Positions 45,701-57,339 are shown, counted from the stretch's first letter. The stretch: 64,000 bases of DNA from Paroedura picta (GCF_049243985.1 NC_135384.1:15186501-15250500); one strand, 5' to 3'. Notes: generated by a model from the letters alone, not told the origin. Translations and numbers: made by a program.

Positions 45701-46127
45701 CTACAATTTTTTCCCCTTTAAACACAAACTGTCATCTGGCATCCCTGCTCTTCTGTGACTTCCAAAGACACATATTTCCTCCAGGTTGACTGATCCAAAT
45801 ACACGGGAAAATACTACAACATTGTTAGATCCCCACCTGTCCCACCCAGCTCCCTCTGTACTACCAAGTACCTCTTCACATCCAAGCCATTTTTTCTCCT
45901 GTACCCTGGACATAAATTCCCATTGTACAGTTTTCCCCATCGAAAACATCCTGTTCCCCCTGGAGGGGTGCACTGTATATACTTCAGACAATATCCTATT
46001 CGTACAGCTTAACAGGCCACAGCTCAATGTTGCCGGCCCATGTGTCAATAATATGCCAATAGAGTTTGAAATAACCCATGTGATTTCTCAGAGGAATTTT
46101 ACTCCTTTGGTTGTGGAGGAAAGTTAA
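45701..46127. other. Unassigned conserved block at the 3' edge of the V2R array
   Basis: A 113-codon + strand frame (45786-46127) and a 115-codon minus frame overlap here. Shortened relatives lie at about 23340-23570 and 33860-34080. Shared words are SHPAPSV, THFFSSTLDI / SHFFSCTLDI on + and EKKWxGC, TEGAGWD on minus. I cannot assign either strand to a family. It could be an old element or a gene fragment duplicated with the array. Confidence 0.35.
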
Positions 46128-46515
46128 GTTGGAGATTCCCTTTCTAGTGACATATCTGATAACTACTTCTGTGATTTTGAACTAAAAAGGACTTGAAGTG
46201 TCTCACCATCTTTCTCTCAGGAATTTTGCATTTTCCTATTTCCACATACTCTTTAGAAGCTAACATTTGGAAATCGTTTGATGTTTGCTACTGTTTCTCA
46301 GTGCCTCAGGATAGAGCATCTTCTTGATATGCAGTAGGGCACCTCCACATAAGAACTCAATGTTCTACTAGTAGGTGATATGAAAGGCCTCTACCTAAAC
46401 CCCTGGTGACCAGTCTAGAGAATACCAATTTTGATGTATCAAGGGTCTGATTTGGTATAAAGTATCATGTGTAAGTTCTGTATATCATTTGTAAGTTCAG
46501 TATAAGTATTACATG

Positions 46516-46516
<1 letters not shown>

Positions 46517-46565
<49 letters not shown>
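46517..46565. repeat. (ACT)n microsatellite
   Basis: About 16 uninterrupted trinucleotide units between the V2R array and the first olfactory receptor. Confidence 0.95.
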
Positions 46566-46691
46566 TGGATAACAGAGAAAATTTCTATTAGAGTCCTTCT
46601 ACTGAAGAAATAGAAAGTGGAAAAGTACCATTCAATTTAGTCCATGAAGATTCTTCCATGGTATAATGAAAAATGTGTGGGGTATGACTTT

Positions 46692-47645
46692 CTATATACC
46701 TACAATAGAGAAGCATTTCCTGAAAAGTCTTTCTATGGATTCCTTTACCTCTTTGTTCCGAAAGCTATATATGAGAGGGTTGAGCAGAGGAGTCAGAACA
46801 GTATAAAACAGAGAGAAAATTTTGTTTGTATCTTTTAGAGATGGGGTATCTGGGATCATATACACGACAATTAGGGTACCATAATATAAAGTTACAACAA
46901 TAAGATGGGAAGAGCAAGTAGAAAAGGCTTTTTGCTTTCCAGTGGTAGATGGGATTTTTAGGACAGTGGTAACAATATAACCATAGGAAATCAGGGTCAA
47001 GAGAAATGGGACCAGTGAAAATGTAAGGGAACATATAAATGCCACAATCTTCAGCAGAATTATGTCACTACAGGAGAGATTAAGCAGAGGTTCGAAATCA
47101 CAGAAGTAGCTATCAATCTCATTGGGTCCACAGAATGTTATTTGCATTATCAAGGTAATGATAATAGCAATGGCTAGAAAACTGCTTAGCCAAGACAGAC
47201 TTGCCAGCTGACAACAAAATCCATCCTGCATAAGGACAGCATAGTTAAGAGGCTTGCATATGGCTATGTAGCGATCGTAAGACATTACAGACAACAAACA
47301 GCATTCAGTAGACACCAGCGAAGCAACGAAGTAAAACTGTGCAATACAGCCGTTAACAGAAAGTCTTTTCTCTCCAGTTATGAGACTGGCCAGCATCCTC
47401 AGTAAGATGGTTGAACTGTAGAAGATCTCCAAGCAAGACAGATTCCCTAGGAAGTAGTACATGGGCTTGTGAAGGTGCCGATCTGCAACAACTAGTACTA
47501 CTAAGAGGATATTCCCAGCCATGGTACTGATGTAGGTGGCAAGAAACACCAGGAAGAGAAGAAGCTGAAACTGAGGGGATGTTTCAAATCCTAGAAGAAT
47601 GAATTCGGTGATGATCGTTTCGTTTTTCCACTCCGTAACAGCCAT
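46692..47645 (-). CDS. Olfactory receptor, class II, OR11/OR6-like (317 aa)
   Basis: Single-exon class A GPCR for odorants, acting in the ciliary membrane of olfactory neurons. Visible OR signatures: N-terminal glycosylation site N8 (NET), GN in TM1 (44-45), PMYYFLGNLS in TM2, MSYDRYIAIC at the end of TM3 (DRY 124-126), KAFSTCSSHL in TM6 and PLLNPLIYSFRN in TM7. The string YFCDFEPLLNLSCSD in extracellular loop 2 and GTLIVVYMIP before TM7 resemble human OR11A1 as I recall it, so family 11 (or the related 6) is inferred. Length is normal and the frame intact. No clear splice acceptor is seen just before the ATG, and the 5' noncoding exon is not identified. Confidence 0.93.
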   Translation of the reverse strand: MAVTEWKNETIITEFILLGFETSPQFQLLLFLVFLATYISTMAGNILLVVLVVADRHLHKPMYYFLGNLSCLEIFYSSTILLRMLASLITGEKRLSVNGCIAQFYFVASLVSTECCLLSVMSYDRYIAICKPLNYAVLMQDGFCCQLASLSWLSSFLAIAIIITLIMQITFCGPNEIDSYFCDFEPLLNLSCSDIILLKIVAFICSLTFSLVPFLLTLISYGYIVTTVLKIPSTTGKQKAFSTCSSHLIVVTLYYGTLIVVYMIPDTPSLKDTNKIFSLFYTVLTPLLNPLIYSFRNKEVKESIERLFRKCFSIVGI

Positions 47646-48149
47646 TCATAATAACATGAGGATAAGGGAGAATGTCACAGTGTCACAATCCATTCTGATT
47701 CATGAAAACCAAAGTAAATCCCTCCGAATCACTTTCACATGATGTTGGCTGTAATAACAATGCAGGGGGGGGGGGGAATCTTCATAAAAAGAATTGTGCA
47801 AAGGATTTTTTAAATATATTAATTTTAACTCTTTTACTTGAAATATTAGTTCATGCAAAATAAGTTGTCTGATTTTCTTCATTCTTTTTTTTAATTTTCA
47901 ATATGTCACTAGATAGTGCCAAATTTTTAAACTCTGAAAGAGAAACACAGTCCAAAGAATCCCAAGTGAAACACAGCTAATCTAAAGTGATTTGAATTTC
48001 TCCCCTCTAACTGATTATTTTTTTTAAATAAAATCAGTTGTGTCCTGAATATGTAAAAAAAAAAAGAAATATGTTTTATAAACATTTAATAAATATTTCT
48101 TAGGACTACATTTTAGCCCTATATAAGTATGATAATTACATCTTATCTC
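47646..48149. other. Intergenic, nothing recognised
   Basis: AT-rich with homopolymer runs (poly-G at about 47765, poly-A at about 48055). No gene or repeat assigned. Confidence 0.4.
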
Positions 48150-48700
48150 TGAATGAATCTTCCATTATGTACCAAATTAAACAAAGGCTACTTGATCAGG
48201 AATTTCAAAAAATCCATCCCACTGTGCCAGCAATTTGCTCTCCCTGTGCGCTTGGTCTCCAAGTGAAGCACGGGATAATGCCGGCCTATTTCCATAACTT
48301 GGCAAATGCCCTCCATCGCAGAGCGTTTTCGCTTGCTCAGCTTAACGCCTCTCCATCCAAAGTATTACAAGGGAGATTTGCCAAGATCCCCTTCGAAAAC
48401 AGACTATGTACCTGTGAATCAAGTTCTCCTGACACCATCCAACATATCTTACTGGATTGTCCCTTGTTCACTGAACAGAGAAGGCATATTATACCTCTCA
48501 TACCAAAACGGGGAAACCATTCAAGAGACCTGATTTGCCAATTTTTACTAAGTGATAAGGATGCCGACGTTACTTTTATTATGGCTGAATTTCTGTCCTC
48601 AGTTTTTAAACTTAAACTGTCTGACGTTCCTTGACTAACTTTGCTTATCCTGCTAATCTGCTTTATGCCAATAAAGGTATTGTATTGTATAAGTATGATA
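48150..48700 (+). mobile_element. LINE 3' end: ORF2 C-terminal domain
   Basis: A 155-codon open frame (48167-48634) has the LINE ORF2 C-terminal pattern: GRFAKIPFENRLCTC, then HILLDCPLF, a Cys/His cluster with C-x-C and H-x4-C. A 3'UTR ending AATAAAGGTATTGTATTG follows. The upstream reverse transcriptase is missing (5' truncation). The second copy at 55080-55930 belongs to the same family. The clade is not assigned. Confidence 0.65.
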
Positions 48701-50068
48701 AATAAATTTTACTGTAAATGTAATAGCCATTGGTTTCTTACTTCTCCTCCTTAATAAAGAGTTGAGAGCTCGGCTAGCCAATACTTTTGTACTGCTCCAA
48801 CACCGGGCTCAGAATTTTACAATGGCTAGGTATGAGTTCCAAGCAGAAGCTGAATGGACATTTTGCTTATTTGTGATGCTGAAAATGTTCAGCCTGAACT
48901 GAGCAATGATATAAACAGATTCTTGAACCGTGTGTTCTTACCTTTGTTCAGTAATCTTTAATGCACTGAAGTGAATACATTTCTGTTCCCTGCATGACGT
49001 TTGTGGTAATGTTGGGATCCAGGCTAGCTAAACACACTGAGGATTAGCCAAACTATGCAGTGTAAGGATGGACCTTGGTCACTATGCCCCTTCCATGGAT
49101 GTGGCCTTTGAAATACATTACAAATAGCAAGGTCCATTTACTATGAGCAGTCTTCTGTCTTCCGATTAAATGAAAACCTCACTTGTGCTATAGTTCATTG
49201 ACACATAAATGCAGGACAATATTTATTATATGATGTGTCTCATTCTGTCACCATCACCATTACCAACAAGGTGCTCTCCTTGGGATGAAGAACAGAAATT
49301 ATGTTTGCAGATTACATTCCTTAGGGATAAATATATTGGACTCACAGCTTTTCTGTTTCCCCTGACTTATCAAGAACTGGGGGAACTCCCCTTGGATATT
49401 TCTACAGAAGGGAATTTGAAATATGCATGGAAAGAAAATTAAAAACTTGCTCATTACTGGGTTATGGAAAGAAGCAGAAGTCCACATTGCTATAAATTCT
49501 TATGAGAATGCAAGAAGAGACCAGCTGAATTAAACGACCGATTATGCATGGGGCGGGTAGTCCAGGGTAGCGGCAGCAGGGCAGTGGGACTAATCCCTGA
49601 TTATGCATGATGCTGCTACCATCCCAGTCCTGTCCCAGCGCAGCACACCAAATGGCCCGCAGTATGTAAATATGGAAACTCCCGCATCCACAATACCGCG
49701 GATGCCATCCACAGTCCTCCAGCGCTAGACCCATGCATAAATGGAAGAGCCAGGCCTTTGGGCCCAGCTTCACCCCTGTCTTACAATGTCCCTGCAGGGA
49801 CTCTAAATGCCCCTGTCAGCTCTGCGGAGCAGGATGGGACATTCACCCACCCCTACCTTGTTGGGAGAGTGGTATGCCACTCCCCTGTCATGCCCCCCTG
49901 CTCCCCACTCCTGCCACTGCCACTGCCACACAGTGCACTGGGCTCTTCCAGCCCCATTGTTGTACACACTTGCACACTGCAGTTGGATTACTAGCATCCC
50001 TACGGTGCAGATCCAAAGGCCGGTGTATGCTTTAAACTCTTTAATAGAGGTAGTAAATTATCTATTTG
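48701..50068. other. Intergenic; possible unclassified repeat at about 49530-50040
   Basis: 49530-50040 is GC-rich with repeated TTATGCATG words and looks like repetitive DNA, but I cannot name it. The rest is unremarkable. No gene seen. Confidence 0.35.
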
Positions 50069-50348
50069 GATAGCCAGTTTGGTGTAGTGGTTAGGAGTGT
50101 GGACTTCTAATCTGGCATGCCAGGTTCGATTCTGCACTCCCCCACATGCAACCAGCTGGGTGACCTTGGGTTCGCCACAGCACTGATAAAACTGTTCTGA
50201 CCAAGCAGTGATATCAGGGCTCTTTAGCCTCACCTTCCTCACAGGGTGTCTGTTGTGGGGAGAGGAAAGGGAAGGCGACTGTAAGCCGCTTTGAGCTTCC
50301 TTTGTGTAGGGGAAAGCGGCATATAAGAACCAACTCTTCTTTTTCTTC
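50069..50348 (+). mobile_element. CORE/MIR-like tRNA SINE
   Basis: The tRNA-derived head has an A-box-like GTAGTGGTTAGGAGTGTGG and a B-box GGTTCGATTCT. The CORE-like GGGTGACCTTGGG follows, then a 3' part GTAAGCCGCTTTGAGC and a CTTCTT tail. Near full length. Confidence 0.85.
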
Positions 50349-51039
50349 ATTATCCTTACAAGTGAGAGAACAATCACTGAGGAAAATTACCCTTTGAAAA
50401 TGGGATATATCTAGAAACTGTTCTGGTTGGATTCTACACTACAATAAAACAACATAGAAAGAAGAGACCTTTTAATTTACTTTATTCTGTACACATTTTG
50501 AAAATAGCATTATTAGCCTAGGGATAGGTTTTTTTCTCTCTCTGATTGTAGTCATGCATAATCATTCAAAGGGTGCTATATTTGCGTTGGCTACAAGAAA
50601 GATCCAAACTGAGTACCTGACAAATATCATGTCTCCTGAACTGCAGTGTTTATTGTTAGCATTAACTTTTTTCTGTAATGATGAAGATTGGGACAGTCTT
50701 AAACCCTGATGTGGCGCCTGTAAACAATAATGTGTTTTTAAATTGTGATGGCCTATGGCCTAGTGCAATAAAGTTTATTCACTGCAGACCACACCCCCTT
50801 GCAGACTGCTTCTGGCCACGTGCATTCGAGAATCTCAAGAATAGCCTTTTCAGTGATCAAAAGGGATACTATCTCCTTTCTCCTCCTAATTGAAAAACCA
50901 ATCAGAGAGAACCTATTACTTCTGCATGTTTGTGATCCAATCTGAGTCTTGAGAAAGGCTGTCTTTTAATTCCAGTTAAAACTATTGAGCAAGAAAAGGG
51001 ATTTTGAGGGTGAATTATACAGATTTTTAAAAATGTCAG

Positions 51040-51137
51040 TACCCCTAAGGTCAGTAGAGGGCAGGAAGGCCTGGAGGATCATTGTCCATGGGGTCGCGAT
51101 GGGTCAGACATGACTTCGCACCTAACAACAACAACCC
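51040..51137 (+). mobile_element. BovB (RTE) LINE 3' end
   Basis: GGGGTCGCGATGGGTCAGAC followed by ATGACTTCGCACCTAACAAC matches the BovB-type terminal sequence common in squamates. Confidence 0.75.
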
Positions 51138-51317
51138 CCAAGGAAGACTCTGTAAAAACAGACCTCAGGGTCTAACAGATGTCAATTCAATATGTGGTTG
51201 GGGATGATCCATATGAAGAAGGCCTGTGCCTTTCCCAGATTCCTGTAGTGAAAACAGGGAATATGGAGGTTCTCACTGTATATTCCTCCTAATCCATAAA
51301 TTAAGGAGCCCTATCTT

Positions 51318-51510
51318 GAATGGCTCAGGATAGCCCAGTTCTCAGAAGCTTAACTGGGTCAAAGCTTGTAAGTACTTGGATGAGTGGCCATTAAGGAGGT
51401 TCAGGACTGCTATGGGAGGCAAGAATTGGCAAACCAATTCAATTTGTTTCTTGCCCTGAAAACCCTGTAAGGTCAACATAAATCAGCTATGACTTAACAG
51501 CATTTTTCAC
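51318..51510 (+). mobile_element. 5S rRNA-derived SINE
   Basis: The head matches 5S rRNA: TCTCAGAAGCTTAACTGGGT then GTAAGTACTTGGATGAG. The body has GGCAAGAATTGGCAAACC and CCTGAAAACCCTGTAAGGTC. More complete than the four intronic fragments in the V2R genes. Confidence 0.75.
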
Positions 51511-52613
51511 CACCGTAGTTAAGGAGAGAAGATTCAATACGTGTGGAGGTTACTGTTGAGATCCTTCCCATGATAACTATTAAGGAGTCCTCCAGTTCTT
51601 ATATCAGACTTCTGTATTGCAGACTTCTTTACTAATTACCATTTTCTTCATGAGCTCCGAGACTCAGGAAGCAAAAACAGCAACAGAATGTCATATTACC
51701 AAAGTTGCTATATTGTCCTATTTGACACAGCAGGGCAAGCTGTGGGGCAAGCTGGTTTCCGTGGAGACATTCTGTGCACAATATCACTCAAGTGTGACAA
51801 ATAAAATTCATTAAGATATTCCCCCAATACTAGGCTTTTTATTTGTTCCAATAACTAATACCCAGGGATACTTACACAATCTCTCAGGGATAGTGGCTGA
51901 GATTACATAACCTTTCTTACTTGTTATCGAAGAGGGAGACAGAGACATACTTCACATAGGTGAGGGGAATTTTTTCCTGAGAGCTATGTAAATGTATGAA
52001 GAGGATCCACAAAAGTGAGAGCCTCCATTATGAGTGCTTTTGTTGTTCTGTGTAGTCAATATTGTGTACAATCAAAGTATTTGTGCATTTATTCCCAGCG
52101 TTTAGCTCTTTGGTGATTGCTCTAGAGTTGCAGTGGAATTTAAAAGAAAGGATCCTGAAGAAAAGTTTGTTCTTGTATACTGATTTGCTGATTTTTTTAA
52201 TGGGGAGGGGAGTCGTATAAATTAGTTGGAATCATCCTGTTCCATTGATAGAATGAACTGCTATCCATTAAAGATTTTGAATATGTAGTCTGGATCCAAG
52301 CCAGTATTTGTTCAGGGGTCACAATGTCTGCAGCTCATGTACTTGTGTAATTTGCTTATGAATCAGTTTCTTTTTATTGAATACCAGAAAGCAACATCTG
52401 ATTAAGATGAGGAACGGTGACAAGTAATTTGTTGAGGTTAACAACATACTGCTGTTCAGACCAATGTTCTTCAAATAACCGTAAGAAGCTCTATACACTT
52501 TGAAAGTACATGCACTTATATTTACATGTCTTGGTCTGTTATGGTAGTTTAAAATTCAGCAACTGATTTTTGTCCCGTTTCTTTCCCAACCATAGGTCTT
52601 CTAAGAAAAAAAA

Positions 52614-53531
52614 ATGGCAAACAAGTCTTCTGTAGATGAATTTATTCTTTTGGGACTTTCGGATGATGCAACAGTCCAATTTTTCCTCTTCCTGATATTC
52701 TTATCTATTTACCTAATAACCCTGGTAGGGAATATGCTTATCATGGTGGTGATAAGGACTGATCCCCAACTGCACAACCCAATGTATTTCCTCCTCAGTA
52801 ACTTATCCTTCCTTGATATCTGCTATTCCTCTGTCACAGTGCCCAAGATGCTTGAGGGCTTCCTAGTGACAAAGAGGACTATTTCTCTCAGCGGCTGCAT
52901 TGCTCAGATCTTCTTTTTTATTTTTATGGTTGGAACCGAGATCTTCTTGCTCTCTGCAATGGCGTATGACCGTTTTGCTGCCATATGCAACCCACTGAGG
53001 TACAGCACGCTGATCAGCCACCGTGTGTGTGTCCAGATGGTAGTAGGGGCCTGGGTATCAGGTTTCTTAGATTCTCTGGTCAATACTCTCTTTTTAATTG
53101 ACTTGCATTTCTGTGGTCCCAGTTACATTAACCATTTCAGCTGTGAGTTGCCTTTGCTGTTGCAGATGTCTTGCACTAGTACCTTTGCCAATGAAATGGT
53201 GATTCTCACATTCAGTATGACCTTAGGGTTTGCTGCGCTCCTTCTAATCGTCGCTTCCTACATTCACATCATTGGAACCATTCTCAAGATCAGCTCTTCA
53301 GAGGGAAGGCAAAAGGCATTCTCAACTTGTGCTTCCCACCTCACCGTGGTCCTTCTGTTTTGTGGGACAGCTTTCATTAGGTACATGAGACCTGCCTCGG
53401 GGTATTCCGATACTCTAGACAAGCTGGTGTCAATTCAGTATAGCATCCTAACCCCCATGTTAAATCCCATCATATACAGCTTGAAAAACAAAGAGGTGAA
53501 GACAGCTCTCAGGAAACAATTTAGAAAATGA
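52614..53531 (+). CDS. Olfactory receptor, class II, OR5/8-like (305 aa)
   Basis: Single-exon odorant receptor. It shows glycosylation site N3 (NKS), GN in TM1 (39-40), NPMYFLLSNLSFLDIC in TM2, MAYDRFAAIC after TM3, KAFSTCASHL in TM6 and PMLNPIIYSLKN in TM7. The DRY motif is DRF (119-121), an uncommon but known variation. VGTEIFLLSAMAYDR and IQYSILTPMLN resemble human OR8S1 as I recall it, so a family 5/8-type assignment is inferred and less certain than the OR identity. A good 3' splice acceptor (pyrimidine tract then CATAG, ending 52595) lies 18 nt before the ATG, consistent with an upstream noncoding exon. Frame intact and length normal. Confidence 0.93.
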   Translation: MANKSSVDEFILLGLSDDATVQFFLFLIFLSIYLITLVGNMLIMVVIRTDPQLHNPMYFLLSNLSFLDICYSSVTVPKMLEGFLVTKRTISLSGCIAQIFFFIFMVGTEIFLLSAMAYDRFAAICNPLRYSTLISHRVCVQMVVGAWVSGFLDSLVNTLFLIDLHFCGPSYINHFSCELPLLLQMSCTSTFANEMVILTFSMTLGFAALLLIVASYIHIIGTILKISSSEGRQKAFSTCASHLTVVLLFCGTAFIRYMRPASGYSDTLDKLVSIQYSILTPMLNPIIYSLKNKEVKTALRKQFRK

Positions 53532-55079
53532 TTTTGGTTACAGTTGGTCAATGATTAGGCTTTTGAAAGCATCTTGATGAAAGACGGCATTGCACAAATA
53601 AAGTCTGTACATACCTTTATCGTGAAGGTATTTATTTGCAGTTGACTTTGTATTTTGTGAGAATTATGTGCTACATCTTTTTTTTTCCATTTACCGTTAT
53701 TAATGTCGTTAGCTGTTTTTTTACTGTGAACCTTGTAAATATCATCACAAAGACAACACAATTCAGCAATTGGCAGAGGTTAATGTAACGAATGTTCCTT
53801 ACTACCACTGGCTCATTCAGCAGCTTTAAAGCAGAAGATAGGTGGAACTATTTTGGCCTCTTTCTGAACAGGACCTCCTACCAGTCTATACCAGTTTACT
53901 TTTACTGCTCACCCCAAGCGAAAAACATGCTATATTTCTATTGAATTTTTATCCTACCCCTCATTCAATTAGCTTAGGATTCAAGGTTCTCACCTCTTCA
54001 CTTTAGCCCCAACGTCATCCCTGGATAGATAGTTTGATAGAGAAAAGCAACTGGTCCAGGTTTCATGGCTAAGTGGATGTTGGTACCCCTGGCTGGGATT
54101 CAAACAATAGATAGAAACTATCTTCCTTTTAACCAGAGACTGAGCCAGGGGATTTTCTGCACATACTGCAGAGGATCTGCCACCAAACCATATTCCCATT
54201 TCACATTGCCAAAAGGAAAAGCTATCCCCATCACATTCTTGGCAACTACATCCCAAATTCCTTCAACACTGCTTCCAGTGTTCCAGATTTGTTTTGAGAA
54301 TTAATAGTGTGGGGCAATATCTTAGACTCAAAATGCTTATTCCTTCATAATTTCAAGCAAAGTATAATGTCTACCTGATGACCATCTTATTATCCTATTG
54401 ATCCTACTGCCTTTTCATACAAGAAGGCCCTCCTGGACAATGAGTAATATTACTATTAAATAAAATAATCTGTAAATGAAAATTTATAAACATGAATGAA
54501 TGTTTTCATCATTTTAAACGTTCCCCTGTCTTTCATGATTATTGAAAGTGCCTGGTAATTCTTGAGACATACCAGCAAATGTAGGAGGTCACCTGGAGAG
54601 TGCAACTGTGGGAAGGAAACGGCCTCTCCCTTATGAATATGGCTGTTTCCAAAACATTTCTTATTAGTGGAAGGAGAGTTTACAAATAGGAATGGGCACA
54701 AACTAGAAATCCCTGGTTTACTTCAGAATCAAACCAAAGGCCCCAGAATTAACCGGCCAGTTCAAGCTGATTTATTTCATCTCTCTCTGCTTAGAAGTCA
54801 TGAGAAGTGAAACAGACCACTGAAAAGACTGCTAGCCACTTAACCCTTAGAGTCTGTGTTCTCTTAGCCTGGGGCAACTGAGGAGCCGATGGTGGCTGCA
54901 TCATGTGCAAGTGGTGATTAGCCCCGCCTCCATATGACCGCCCTCTTTGACTTTTCCGCCTGTGCGGAATTTGCAACAGTGATTTTTATCCTGACGCAGA
55001 AGAAGGGGAAGGTTTATTGGAAATTGTTCATAAGAAATTGTAAAAGTTTCATGCAGCCTGGCATGAAATCTCCAGTGAA
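53532..55079. other. Intergenic, nothing recognised
   Basis: Short open frames only, with no family motifs. No repeat assigned by eye. Confidence 0.4.
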
Positions 55080-55930
55080 TAAATGGTCTATGTTCCTGTA
55101 ACACCAAGGATTTTTAATGCCAAGTCTTGCCACCAGCTGCTATATGGAATTCCAATATGGATCAATGCACTCATTCAAGATCTTGAGGATGTGCAATCCA
55201 ATTTTTTGGTGTTCCAAACAGTGTACCATATGCAGTGCTATGCCTGGAACTTAATCAAATATGTTTGGCTACTAAAGCCTGGTTGATAACCATTAAATTT
55301 TTGGCTTTGCTTGCTTTTTAGTTGGAAACAATGAGCCTTACATATTTAATGCTCACAGAAAATCAATCCAACTGGATAGAAATGGCTGAACATAAAATAA
55401 GAACAATCGAAATACCTTTGGACACTTTATAGTTAGAATCATTCAGGTCTGCTTGTAGGAAAATCAAGTGCAGAATTCTGGATACTGAATTACAAGAATT
55501 AACTAGCATAGCTGATAAGACATGCTCCCCACTTAGTCTAGGAATTCGACCTAGACAGGAGTTTACAGCCCTGTATTTTTATCAATTAATTAATCCACAA
55601 TGGTGAAGGGCTTTTATGTTAGCAAGGTTAAATATTTTTCCCTCTGCCTTGCTAACTGGGAGATTCAATAATGTTCCCTATGAAAATAGAATTTGCCCAT
55701 GTGAACTGAATTGTATTGAATCTGTCTTGCATGTTCTATTGGATTGTCCATTTTATGAAGGGATTCAAGTTAAATTTTTATATTCCTTTTTAACTAGATG
55801 CACCAGGTCTCCTGACCAGGCTAAAATACTGTTTTTAATGTATAGCCAGAACCCTGTATTGATTGAGGGGGTGGGAATGTTTTTGTCAGCTGCTGTTAGG
55901 ATGCATGTAGTTAAACGTCAAAGTTGAACA
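55080..55930 (+). mobile_element. Degenerate LINE ORF2 3' part
   Basis: Two open pieces in LINE order. At 55083-55286, CHQLLYGIPIWINAL and LEDVQSNFL are typical of the region after the reverse transcriptase. At 55616-55927, TGRFNNVPYENRICPC and HVLLDCPFY form the C-terminal Cys/His cluster. Stops and frame shifts lie between them. Same family as 48150-48700, but more decayed. Confidence 0.6.
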
Positions 55931-55960
55931 TTGTTTATTTCTATAATTTACACGTTAGTA

Positions 55961-56201
55961 TAATGAGTACCCAGCTTGCTCGGGGGTAAACTTAGGGCTG
56001 ATCCTGCGTTGAGCAGGGGGTTGGACTAGATGGCCTGTATGGCCCCTTCCAACTCTATGATTCTATGAAACGGTAATGACTGGGGAAGGCACTGGCAAAC
56101 CACCCTGTATTGAGTCTGTCGTGAAAACGCTGGAGGGCGTCACCCCAAGGGTCAGACATGACCCGGTGCTTGCACAGGGGATACCTTTACCTTTACCTTT
56201 A
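55961..56201 (+). mobile_element. Sauria-type SINE, 5'-truncated, split by CR1
   Basis: Runs from TAATGAGTACCCAGCTTGCT to the ACCTTTACCTTTA tail, with a CR1 3' end inserted after GGGGGTAAAC. Confidence 0.85.
55992..56067 (+). mobile_element. Short CR1 3' end nested in a SINE
   Basis: 76 bp ending ATTCTATG, flanked by AAAC on both sides (55988-55991 and 56068-56071). Confidence 0.85.
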
Positions 56202-56403
56202 ATGCATTAAATGAAGAGAATTTGCTGATCTTCTTAGTAAATCTAAAGGGAGCATCTTAATCAGCTAAGAAATGTTGCTTACCTGTAGAATATTTTAGGG
56301 ATATTTCATGCTATTGAGTGTTAGAGCTAAAGTGAAATATCTGGTTATTCTTGTTGACTTCTCTGCATTTGCTGTTTCTCCTCATCTTTTTTGCTGACTT
56401 ATA

Positions 56404-56510
56404 ATGCAAACCACCCCGTATTGAGTCTGCCATGAAAACGCTGGAGGGCGTCACCCCAAGGGTCAGACATGACTCAGTGCTTGCACAGGGGATACTGTTA
56501 CTTTTACCTT
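56404..56510 (+). mobile_element. Sauria-type SINE, 3' fragment
   Basis: Starts GCAAACCACCCCGTATTGAG and ends TTACTTTTACCTTA. Only the 3' third of the element. Confidence 0.8.
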
Positions 56511-56574
56511 ATAATGGTTCTATTAATTTTATTGTCATCCTCTGATTTCTACATGACTATAATGGTTTTACTCA

Positions 56575-57129
56575 TTATATTGTCCCTTTTATCATTCTAA
56601 TAAAGGCTTGTGTGTGTCTGTTTGTCTGTGTCTGTGCATGTGTGCATTCCGGAAACCAATTGGATCTATATGTCTCCATGGGCGGGCAAAAATATACCCA
56701 ACAACCAATTGGGGAGAGGGTGGTATCCTGAGCCGGGCCCGTAGGGAATAATAGTATGGCTAAGGCCACTTCCAGCCTCGCTTCTACCCCAGCATCGAAG
56801 AACAAGTCAAGTTGTGGCCAGCCTGATGGGTGGGCCTGGAAACAAATTGTGAGAGCCCTATTGTTGCCATGGACAAGAGCAGGTCCAAGCGAAGTCCTGG
56901 GGGCAGCATGAACGTTGAAGTCCCCTAGGATTAAGAGCCTTAGAATCTGCAATACGCAGGTGGCTGCTGCCACCAGTAGGCTTGGCATGGCATCTGGTGG
57001 CCTATTGGGTGGGCAGTACATCAACCTGATGGCCAAGCTCCCAACCAAGTCCCAACCAATACTGACACACTGTGCTCCACTGACCTCCACAGCCGGGAGA
57101 GACCTGTAGGAGAAAGGATGGGGGTTCAA
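56575..57129 (-). mobile_element. L2-like LINE endonuclease-domain remnant
   Basis: A 184-codon minus-strand frame contains RLLILGDFNVHAAP, the GDFNxH box of LINE apurinic endonucleases, preceded by LMYCPPNRPP (the usual VYRPP segment) and followed by LDLFFD. Downstream catalytic regions are not recognisable. Fragment only. Confidence 0.7.
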
Positions 57130-57339
57130 TCAGGCATCTTGACTCAAGAACTGAGATCCTTTCCATGGCAAGTTGCTAGTATGTCAAAACTGTTTCACTT
57201 ATTTGCTAAAGGATGGTCAGCTGTGATAGCTGAAGAAGAAGCTGGAAGGTTTTCTCTGGGGCAACCTCTCTGGGGCAATCAACAGTGATTGAAGGACCCC
57301 TCCTTTCCCCCTGCCCCCCCTGCCCTCCCTGTCCCCCCT

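Noticed and set aside
51318-51420. 5S rRNA gene
   Set aside because: Only part of the 5S sequence is present, it is diverged, and it continues into a SINE body.
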